From positions 1-34,651 of the forward strand of contig NZ_BAGM01000200.1 of assembly GCF_000308855.1 (NCBI RefSeq): DNA of 34,651 nucleotides, given 5' to 3'. The notes under the pieces were generated by a model, which did not search any database, was not told the DNA's origin, and saw nothing but the letters and a program-made list of their open reading frames with translations. This stretch comes from Nocardia veterana NBRC 100344. Its GTDB lineage: Bacteria; Actinomycetota; Actinomycetes; Mycobacteriales; Mycobacteriaceae. Positions within the stretch are counted from its first letter, which is position 1. Every line of letters starts with the position of its first letter. Shown piece by piece: positions 6,934-13,555 of the stretch. Both the position numbers and the translations under genes were made by a program.

Positions 6934-8793
6934 ATGATCGGCGAGACCTTCGATGACTATCTGGACGAACACGGCAATATCAAGATCCTGGGCAATGCGA
7001 CCCTGATCGATTTCGTCGACAAGCACAGTGCGGCCAACGGCGACGAACTGGCCTACCGCTTCATCGACTATTCGCGCGAGCGCGACGGCGAGTATCACGA
7101 GCTCACCTGGCGGCAGTTCGGCATCCGATTGCGGGCGGTGGCGGCGAGGTTGCAGCAGGTCACCGCGCCCCGCGATCGGGTGGCCGTGCTGGCGCCGCAG
7201 GGCCTCGACTACGTCGTCGCGCTGTTCGCGGCGGTATACGCGGGCAATATCGCCGTGCCGCTGTTCGATCCGGACGAACCCGGCCATACCGACCGGCTGC
7301 ATGCGGTACTCGGTGACTGCCGGCCCACCGCCATCCTGACCTCCAGCGCCGCGGCGGCGGGCGTGCGGGAATTCTTCCGCGCGATGCCGCCGGGGCAGCG
7401 GCCGCGCATCATCGCCGTCGACGCGATTCCGGACAGCGTCGGCGCGAGCTGGACCGCACCGGACATCACGGTCGACAGCGTGGCCTACCTGCAGTACACG
7501 TCGGGTTCGACCCGGATTCCGGCCGGGGTGGAGATCACCCATCGCTCGGTGGGCACCAATCTGCTGCAGATGATCGACGCCTTGGGAATCGACGAAACCG
7601 CGCGCGGGGTCACCTGGTTGCCGCTGTTCCACGATATGGGTCTGTTGTGTGTGATCCTGCCGGCGATCGGCGGCAAATTCATCACCATCATGTCGCCGAG
7701 CGCGTTCGTCCGCCGGCCCTATCGCTGGATCAAGGAGTTGGCGGCCGCCTCGGACGGGGCCGCGACCTATGCTGCCGCACCGAACTTCGCCTTCGAGCAC
7801 GCCGCGGTCCGCGGCCGGCCGAAGCCGGGTGAACACCTGGACCTGTCGAATGTGATCGGACTGATCAACGGCAGCGAACCGGTGTCGGTGGCGTCGATGG
7901 CGAAATTCAACGATGCCTTCATGCCCTACGGCCTACCCAAGACCGCGATCAAACCCTGCTACGGCATGGCCGAGGCCACCCTGTTCGTATCGGCTACCCG
8001 GCGCGAGGATGCCGCCAAGGTGATCTACGCCGACCGCTCCCGGCTCAATGCCGGCGAGCTGGTCGAGGTGAATCCGGACGCGGAAAACGCGCTGGCGCAG
8101 GTGTCGTGCGGATATGTCGCACGTTCACAGTGGGCCGTGATCGTCGACGCCGACGGCGCCGAACTGCCCGACGGCCGGGTCGGGGAGATCTGGCTGCACG
8201 GGGAGAACATGGGTATCGGCTACTGGGGGCGTCCCGAGGAGACCGAGAAGACCTTCCGCAACCGTCTCACGTCTCGACAGGCGGTCGGCAGCCATGCGGA
8301 AGGCGCAGCGCCACAGGCCTATTGGATGCGGACCGGCGATTACGGGGTGTACCACGACGGTGAGCTCTACATCACCGGGCGGGTCAAGGATCTGGTGATC
8401 GTCGACGGCCGCAACCACTATCCGCAGGATCTGGAGATGTCGGCGCAGGAGGCGTCCTCGGCACTGCGTCCGGGGTTCGTGGCCGCCTTCGCGGTGCGCG
8501 GTGACGAGCTGCCCGAGGCGGCCGCGACGGATTCCGAACATCTGGTGATCGTGGCCGAACGAGGAAGCGGCGCAGCAAAACTCGACCCGGCGCCGGTGAT
8601 CGAGGCGGTGCGCGCGGCGATCTCGGCCCGGCACGGCGTGACGGTCCGCGAGCTGCTGCTGGTCCCGGCCGGTTCGATACCGCGCACGTCGAGCGGCAAG
8701 ATCGCCCGCCGCGCCTGTAAGGCCGCTTACGTGGCGGGGACGTTGCGCGGTGGTCACCGCCAGCGGGCCTTTCCGGATGCCGCCGAGGATTAG
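6934..8793 (+). CDS. FadD32-like fatty acyl-AMP ligase (FAAL)
   Basis: 619 residues, very like mycobacterial FadD32 along its length: RVAVLAPQGLDYVVALFAAVYAG, AVPLFDPDEPGH, LQYTSGSTRIPAG (186-198, ATP-binding loop), WLPLFHDMGL, LNGSEPV-type LINGSEPVS, YGMAEATLFVS, TGRVKDLVIVDGRNHYPQDLE and the C-terminal Lys loop PRTSSGKIARRA. FAALs activate long-chain fatty acids as acyl-AMP and load them on polyketide synthases or ACPs without making CoA esters; FadD32 loads the meromycolate chain onto Pks13. ATG 6934 has an AAGGATAGGG stretch upstream. No pks13 or accD4 is adjacent, unlike the canonical mycolate locus, so this copy may serve another lipid with the neighbouring kas. Confidence 0.93.
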   Translation: MIGETFDDYLDEHGNIKILGNATLIDFVDKHSAANGDELAYRFIDYSRERDGEYHELTWRQFGIRLRAVAARLQQVTAPRDRVAVLAPQGLDYVVALFAAVYAGNIAVPLFDPDEPGHTDRLHAVLGDCRPTAILTSSAAAAGVREFFRAMPPGQRPRIIAVDAIPDSVGASWTAPDITVDSVAYLQYTSGSTRIPAGVEITHRSVGTNLLQMIDALGIDETARGVTWLPLFHDMGLLCVILPAIGGKFITIMSPSAFVRRPYRWIKELAAASDGAATYAAAPNFAFEHAAVRGRPKPGEHLDLSNVIGLINGSEPVSVASMAKFNDAFMPYGLPKTAIKPCYGMAEATLFVSATRREDAAKVIYADRSRLNAGELVEVNPDAENALAQVSCGYVARSQWAVIVDADGAELPDGRVGEIWLHGENMGIGYWGRPEETEKTFRNRLTSRQAVGSHAEGAAPQAYWMRTGDYGVYHDGELYITGRVKDLVIVDGRNHYPQDLEMSAQEASSALRPGFVAAFAVRGDELPEAAATDSEHLVIVAERGSGAAKLDPAPVIEAVRAAISARHGVTVRELLLVPAGSIPRTSSGKIARRACKAAYVAGTLRGGHRQRAFPDAAED

Positions 8794-8886
8794 GTGAGGC
8801 AAAGCTGCTGCGTCCCTTGGGATGTCCTCGGGGCATCCGGTTGTCCGGTACTTGTCCGTCGGCGGGAGCCGGGGATGGAGTTACTG

Positions 8887-8907
8887 TGTAGCTACATCAA
8901 CATGTAG
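8887..8907. promoter_or_regulatory. Nested palindromes upstream of the small Cys-rich gene
   Basis: TGTAGCTACA at 8887-8896 is a perfect 10-bp palindrome. It shares its right arm with a second inverted repeat, CTACAT-CAAC-ATGTAG (8892-8907). Such overlapping half-sites 20-40 bp before a start codon look like an operator, for instance of a TetR- or GntR-type regulator. No matching regulator gene is adjacent. Confidence 0.45.
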
Positions 8908-8926
8908 ACCGGATATGGGGCATGTC

Positions 8927-9127
8927 ATGGAGTTGTCTCACGATAATCTCATTGTGGTGATGGCACATTCGGCGCCGACCAGGCCGTTGACGGTCGATCG
9001 CGCACATCAGGTGATGCAGCTGCATTCCGATTGCTCGACCGAATGCTGCGGGATCAAACAGGCGGCCTTCGACGCCTTGGTAACCGCCGGGCATATCGTG
9101 CCCGACAGCTGCCGCCGCCGGTGGTGA
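8927..9127 (+). CDS. Small Cys-containing protein, unknown function
   Basis: 66 residues from ATG 8927, chosen because GGGG at 8917-8920 is six bases upstream; ATG 8915 and a longer frame to 8822 are possible. The C-terminal half (RAHQVMQLHSDCSTECCGIKQAAFDALVTAGHIVPDSCRRR) has a His, a C-x3-CC cluster, a helix and a conserved-looking AGHIVPDS ending. I recall similar short proteins, with an MQ-H-x-C...K-x-AA...LV-x-AG-x-x-VPD pattern, as common in Nocardia and mycobacteria, without known function. The Cys/His set could bind a metal. It is convergent with the thiolase, 33 bp apart. Confidence 0.65.
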   Translation: MELSHDNLIVVMAHSAPTRPLTVDRAHQVMQLHSDCSTECCGIKQAAFDALVTAGHIVPDSCRRRW

Positions 9128-9160
9128 CGGCAGCCGGTCGGTGTCGAATCTGCCGGTGAT

Positions 9161-10327
9161 TCAGAGTCGTTCGAGAATCGTGGCGTTCGCGAGGCCGCCG
9201 GCCTCGCACATCGTCATCAGTCCGTAGCGGCCACCGCTCTGTTCCAAGTGGTTGACCATGGTGGCCAGGATGCGGATGCCGGAGGCGCCCAACGGGTGCC
9301 CGAGGGCGATGGCGCCGCCGCGGGGGTTGAGCTTGTCCGGATCGGCGCCGAGTTCGTGGGCCCACACCAGCGGAACCGGGGCGAAGGCCTCGTTCACCTC
9401 GTAGGCGTCGATATCGTCGATCGACAACCCGCCGCGGGCCAGCACCTTCCGCGTCGCGGGGACCACCGCGGTCAGCATGAGCAGCGGATCGTCACCGGTG
9501 ACCGCGAAGGAATGGAACCGTGCCCGCGGCCGCAGGCCGAGTGCGCTCGCCTTCTCCTCGCTCATGATCAGCGCCGCCGAGGCGCCGTCGGTGAGCGGCG
9601 AGGAGTTGCCGGGAGTGATCGACCATTCGATCTCGGGGAAGCGGGTGCGATACCGCTCGTCGGCGAAGGCGGGACGCAGGCCCGCCAGACCTTCCACGGT
9701 GGTGGACGGTCGGATGGTCTCGTCGGCGGTGAGGTTACCGGCGGCGACGAGTTCCCGGTCGAAGCCGCCCGCGGCCGCGGTGTCGGCGGCCAGGCGGTGT
9801 GAGCGAGCGGCGAATTCGTCCAGGACGCCGCGCTCGAGCTTCCATCGAGCCGCGATCACCTCGGCCGAAATACCCTGTTGGACAAGACCTTCCGGGTACC
9901 GATGGGCAATCGGTCCCCGATTGGCGTCGGCGCCCTGGCCGCTGGAGAACATCGGCACCCGCGACATCGATTCGACGCCGCAGGCGATCGCGATGTCGTA
10001 GGCGCCCGCCAGCACACCCTGGGCGGCGAAATGCGCCGCCTGTTGACTCGAACCGCATTGCCGGTCGACGGTCGTCGCGGGAACCGATTCCGGGAATCCG
10101 GCCGCCAGCACCGCGGTGCGGGCGATGTTGAACGCCTGTTCTCCACTTTGGGTGACGCATCCGGCGATCACATCGTCGACCAGGGCGGGGTCGAGGTCGT
10201 TGCGGGCGACGAGGTCGGCGAGCACGCCGGCCAGCAGGGTGGCCGGATGGACATGCGACAGGCCGCCGCCGCTTTTTCCCTTACCGGACGGGGTCCGGAC
10301 CACATCGACGACGACAGCCGCGGGCAT
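9161..10327 (-). CDS. Acetyl-CoA acetyltransferase / thiolase, FadA family
   Basis: 388 residues. Nucleophile Cys91 (VDRQCGSSQQA), His344 (GGAIALGHPLGASG) and the second catalytic Cys374 (MCEAGG) are all present, with NEAFAPVPLVW in between. It cleaves 3-ketoacyl-CoA with CoA or, in reverse, condenses acyl-CoAs. The tone of the sequence (VTQSGEQAFNIAR, CGVESMSRVPM) is that of the FadA5/FadA6-type thiolases of sterol and lipid breakdown. GTG at 10333 is in frame, but GGAG at 10332-10335 lies five bases before ATG 10327, so I use the latter. It stands alone on its strand, divergent from the TPR-like gene. The C-terminal motif reads CEAGG rather than the common CxGGG. Confidence 0.92.
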   Translation of the reverse strand: MPAAVVVDVVRTPSGKGKSGGGLSHVHPATLLAGVLADLVARNDLDPALVDDVIAGCVTQSGEQAFNIARTAVLAAGFPESVPATTVDRQCGSSQQAAHFAAQGVLAGAYDIAIACGVESMSRVPMFSSGQGADANRGPIAHRYPEGLVQQGISAEVIAARWKLERGVLDEFAARSHRLAADTAAAGGFDRELVAAGNLTADETIRPSTTVEGLAGLRPAFADERYRTRFPEIEWSITPGNSSPLTDGASAALIMSEEKASALGLRPRARFHSFAVTGDDPLLMLTAVVPATRKVLARGGLSIDDIDAYEVNEAFAPVPLVWAHELGADPDKLNPRGGAIALGHPLGASGIRILATMVNHLEQSGGRYGLMTMCEAGGLANATILERL

Positions 10328-10549
10328 AGCCACTCCGATCGATCAAAGTTACTCTGGCTTCTCATTTAAGTTAACACTCATTCGCTTCGTTTTCGACAGT
10401 GGCCCCGGTCGTCGCGGAGTCCGGGACGCCGTTGCGTGGAGGTTCGGGCCGGTCGTCGGCATGCTGTGACGTCGCCGGATGTGGCAGACTCGGCACGGCA
10501 CGATGCGGCCGGTCCACGACCGTGTGTGGAAGGTGATGCGGGAGTTGGG
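10328..10549. promoter_or_regulatory. Divergent promoter region of thiolase and TPR-like gene
   Basis: 222 bp. An AT-rich patch at 10361-10384 holds the palindrome GTTAAC (10370-10375) flanked on both sides by CTCATT (10361-10366 and 10377-10382, 16-bp offset). This is the likeliest operator/promoter for the thiolase. I cannot assign a regulator. The rest is GC-rich with no visible signal. Confidence 0.35.
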
Positions 10550-12070
10550 ATGGCGAGTGCGCTGAGCACGATCGAACAGCAGGTGGCCGACCACAGACGG
10601 GCCGCCGCGCAGGAGCGGACCGCCGAGGCCGAACTGCGCCTGGCGACCTCCCTGTGTGACCTGGCCAGGGCGTGCCTGGACACCAAGGCCGAAGGCGCGG
10701 ATCGGGATCGGGCGCCGGCCGCCCTGGAGCCCGCGCAGGAGGCGGCGCTGATCCGCCTGCGCTGGCTCACCGCGGGGCATGTGACCGCCCAATTCGCCGG
10801 GCAGGTGACCGAGGCGCTGCGACTGTTCGAGCAGGCGGCCCGCACGATCGGGCATCGGGAACTGGCCACCGCGACGATCCGGCAGGCCTGCGACGCGTAC
10901 CACCAAGTGGCGCAGAATTATCCGTTGGCGGCCGGCGTATGTGCCGACGGGCTGTCCAAATGCGGGGTGTGGCTGTGCCGACTGGATCCGGAGTCGGCGG
11001 TGGCCGCCAGTGCGGAGGCGGTACGGATTCGCGCGGGCCTGTTCGCCGCCAACCCGGATCAGGCCGGACGCTATCTGGCCAGCCTCAACATGTTGTTGCG
11101 CACGTTGATGATCGGCCGCTCCCGCAAGCAGGCCCTGGCGATGTACCGGGAACGGTATTCGGCCTGGACCACTCCCGCGATGACCACGCGACTGCGCGAA
11201 ACGCCGATCGACGAGCTCGAGTTCACCAGCAAAACCCATGCGGCCCTGGTGAAATTGGAGTGTTCGACGCTGGAGCGAGCGGGCTATCTGACTCAGCAAC
11301 AGATCCTGTATCAAACCTCCGGTGATCTGACCACGATCGAGGAGATCAACTGGAAGCTCGGTCTGGTCGGGCTCAAACCACTGGCGGCGGGCGCGCTGGC
11401 CGATCCGCCGTCCAAGCCGATGGAGATCGCTACCTCCTACGGCGCCCTGGCGGTGCGGTGCGCGTCGGCGGACGCGGTGAGCCGGGTCCGCGCCGCGGTG
11501 ATCGAGGCCTACGCCGCCGACGGCGCCCGTCCGGTGGACAGTTCCGCCTTCGCCGGTGTCGGTGAAAGTCACTGGCACGTACCGGATCCCGTGCTGAATG
11601 CGGACCCCCGGCTCGGCGACGACGTGGTACTGATCCAGCGTGGCGGTGGCAGCTGGGTGTCGGTGATGAGCCTGTTCTGGGAGCTCACCCCGACCGGCCG
11701 GAACCCGCTGGCGCTGCGGCTGTCCCGGCAGTGGCCGGTGATCGCGGTGAATACCGTCGAGAACCTGGCCTACGAATTGTGCTGGTACGCCGGCGGCGCC
11801 GCGGAACAGTACGCGGCGCTGGGCCGCCCCGCCGGGCAGGTTCCGCTCGAAAAGCCTTTGGCGCCTTTGGATTTCGCTGTCCTCGCCGACTACGGCGCCG
11901 ACTACGCATCGGAAACTCAGGTGCGAGCGGCATTCGGCAACTCCGGCATGTTCGCCAAGCTGACCAACCTGCCCGCCAGCGGCATCCGGCAAGCCGCGCA
12001 GGCTCGGGCGCTGGCCGATTACGGAGATCAGATCCTGTTCTTCCGCAAGAACATCGAAGCGAACGGCTGA
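10550..12070 (+). CDS. TPR-like repeat protein with unknown C-terminal domain
   Basis: 506 residues from ATG 10550, with GGAG five bases upstream; a longer frame to 10436 is Arg/Pro-rich and unsupported. Residues 1-230 are helical, Ala/Leu/Arg-rich and periodic (ALRLFEQAARTIGHRELATATIRQACDAYHQVAQNY, then GVCADGLSKCGVWLCRLDPESAVAASAEAVRIRAGLFAANP), the look of tetratricopeptide repeats. Residues about 300-450 have a different, alpha/beta character (SYGALAVRCASADAVSRVRAAVIEAY, DDVVLIQRGGGSWVSVMSLFWELTPTG, QWPVIAVNTVENLAYELCWYAGG). I do not recognise that part. There is no signal peptide or membrane segment. It is 43 bp ahead of the DUF72 gene on the same strand, so they may be co-transcribed. 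Confidence 0.75.
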   Translation: MASALSTIEQQVADHRRAAAQERTAEAELRLATSLCDLARACLDTKAEGADRDRAPAALEPAQEAALIRLRWLTAGHVTAQFAGQVTEALRLFEQAARTIGHRELATATIRQACDAYHQVAQNYPLAAGVCADGLSKCGVWLCRLDPESAVAASAEAVRIRAGLFAANPDQAGRYLASLNMLLRTLMIGRSRKQALAMYRERYSAWTTPAMTTRLRETPIDELEFTSKTHAALVKLECSTLERAGYLTQQQILYQTSGDLTTIEEINWKLGLVGLKPLAAGALADPPSKPMEIATSYGALAVRCASADAVSRVRAAVIEAYAADGARPVDSSAFAGVGESHWHVPDPVLNADPRLGDDVVLIQRGGGSWVSVMSLFWELTPTGRNPLALRLSRQWPVIAVNTVENLAYELCWYAGGAAEQYAALGRPAGQVPLEKPLAPLDFAVLADYGADYASETQVRAAFGNSGMFAKLTNLPASGIRQAAQARALADYGDQILFFRKNIEANG

Positions 12071-12113
12071 GTCCGATCCGATGGTGTCGGCGGGTGCCGC
12101 TACCGTCGACCTC

Positions 12114-12953
12114 ATGAAGCTTTCGGTGGGATGCGCGCAGTGGACGCACGACGCCTGGCGCGCGCAGCAACCCGATGCCTCGCGCCGGTTGGCGGCCTAC
12201 GCCGAACACTGCACGGCGGTGGAGGGAAACACCACCTTCTACGCGACACCCAGCGCGACGACGGTGCAGTCGTGGGCGCGGCAGACCCCCGAGGACTTCC
12301 GCTTCGTGCTGAAGCTGCCGAAAACGGTGACCCACGAACGACGGATGCGCGGCGCCGAGGCGGAACTGGCCGCCTTCCTGTCCGCGATCGAACCGCTGGG
12401 GCCGCGGATCCACGCGCTGTGGGTGCAGCTACCGGCCTCGTTCGGGCCGAACGATCTGGGTGTGCTGGCCGGATTGCTGCATCGGTTGCCGGAGCGGTAC
12501 CGGTATGCGGTCGAGGTCCGGCATCGAGCCTTCTTCGCTGACCAGGAGGTGGCGAGCCGGCTGGAGTACGTGCTGGAACGCAGTCGTGCCGAATGGATTC
12601 CGTTCGACACCACGACGCTGTTCGCGGCGCCGCCGAGCAGTCCGGCGGAGGCGGAGGCGCAGTCGAAGAAGCCGCGGCTGCCGCGGCGGATGCGCGCCCT
12701 GACCGATCATCCGATCGTGCGCTATCACGGCCGCGACGACCTCGAGGCCACGGTGGCCGGTTGGCAGCCGTGGTGCGAGACGGTCGTCGAGTGGTTGCGA
12801 GAAGGACGCTCGCCGACGGTCTTCGTGCACACCCCGGACAACGCGGCGTCACTGCAACTGGCCCGGCGGTTCTATACGGACGTCCGATCCCGCTGCGCGG
12901 AATTGCCCGCCCTCCCGGAACCGGTCCCGACGGCGCCGATGACCCTGTTCTGA
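12114..12953 (+). CDS. DUF72 (YecE-like) family protein
   Basis: 279 residues. The TIM-barrel-like DUF72 family is recognisable from MKLSVGCAQWTHDAW at the start, YAEHCTAVEGNTTFYATPSATTVQSWARQTPEDFRFVLKLPKTVTHERRM (29-78), ALWVQLPASFGPN, YAVEVRHRAFF and the C-terminal VFVHTPDNAASLQLARRF. Function is unknown for the family. The start is MKLSVG at 12114 by alignment; ATG 12081 is in frame but has no better ribosome binding site. Residues about 180-200 (SSPAEAEAQSKKPRLPRR) form a low-complexity insertion. It follows the TPR-like gene by 43 bp. Confidence 0.88.
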   Translation: MKLSVGCAQWTHDAWRAQQPDASRRLAAYAEHCTAVEGNTTFYATPSATTVQSWARQTPEDFRFVLKLPKTVTHERRMRGAEAELAAFLSAIEPLGPRIHALWVQLPASFGPNDLGVLAGLLHRLPERYRYAVEVRHRAFFADQEVASRLEYVLERSRAEWIPFDTTTLFAAPPSSPAEAEAQSKKPRLPRRMRALTDHPIVRYHGRDDLEATVAGWQPWCETVVEWLREGRSPTVFVHTPDNAASLQLARRFYTDVRSRCAELPALPEPVPTAPMTLF

Positions 12954-12982
12954 GCGGAATCAACGATCGCCCGAGGGCGTCT

Positions 12983-13005
12983 GTATAGTTGGCGCGGGCA
13001 ACTAT
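12983..13005. promoter_or_regulatory. MarR-type operator overlapping the -10 of cassette 1
   Basis: Perfect inverted repeat ATAGTTG-N7-CAACTAT (12985-12991 / 12999-13005), 48 bp before the first marR start. TATAGT at 12984-12989, a good -10 hexamer, lies inside the left arm, so a bound regulator would block RNA polymerase. The same 22-bp segment recurs before the second marR with only the four central bases changed. Confidence 0.75.
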
Positions 13006-13052
13006 TCGTACGCGCTGAGCAAGTCTGCGGATCTGGGAAAAGGGGACACCCG

Positions 13053-13550
13053 ATGACCGCTGCCGGCCTCGACCGCACCGTCACAGCGCTCGACGACGCC
13101 GATCGCCTCGGCGCCCAGCTGATCCGCTTCGTGCGCGCGGTCAATCGCGCCAAAACGCAGTTGGCCAAGGTGGGCCCGGACGGACTGGAGAAGCTCGCCT
13201 ACGCCATGCTGTTCTGCCTGGTGCACGACGGACCGCAGCGCACCGGGAAATTGGCGGATCAATTGCACGCCGAAATTTCCACCATCAGCAGGCAAACCAG
13301 ATATCTCGTAGCGCACGGCCTGGTCGAACGCCGGGCCGATCCGATCGACGGCCGAGCGTGTGTGCTCGCGGCGACCGACGAGGGCGTGCGTGTCCTCGCC
13401 GAGAATCGCCGCCTGCGCAATCACTGGCTGGCCGAGGTGACGGCCGATTGGCCCGCCGCGGACAGATCCACGCTGATCGCACTGCTCGACCGGCTCAACT
13501 GCGGTATCGAATCAACCCCACCATCGACGGCCGAACCGAATCAGGGCTAG
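13053..13550 (+). CDS. MarR-family transcriptional regulator, cassette 1
   Basis: 165 residues. It has the winged-helix core of MarR regulators: LFCLVHDGPQRTGKLADQLHAEISTISRQTRYLVAHGLVERRADPIDGRACVLAATDEGVRVL (50-112). This comprises the recognition helix (ISTISRQTRYLV), then the wing with the typical DPxDGR turn, then the C-terminal dimerisation helix. ATG 13053 follows AAAAGGGG by about eight bases. MarR proteins usually repress a neighbouring efflux gene and release DNA on binding a drug-like ligand. The inverted repeat over its own -10 supports autorepression, and the transporter begins five bases after its stop. It is closely similar to the second MarR in this window. Confidence 0.93.
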   Translation: MTAAGLDRTVTALDDADRLGAQLIRFVRAVNRAKTQLAKVGPDGLEKLAYAMLFCLVHDGPQRTGKLADQLHAEISTISRQTRYLVAHGLVERRADPIDGRACVLAATDEGVRVLAENRRLRNHWLAEVTADWPAADRSTLIALLDRLNCGIESTPPSTAEPNQG

Positions 13551-13555
13551 CGAAT

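Noticed and set aside
10349..12115. 588-codon minus-strand frame across the TPR-like gene
   Set aside because: Composition is that of an antisense shadow (QRLGH, RRG runs); the plus-strand gene has a ribosome binding site and ordered domains.
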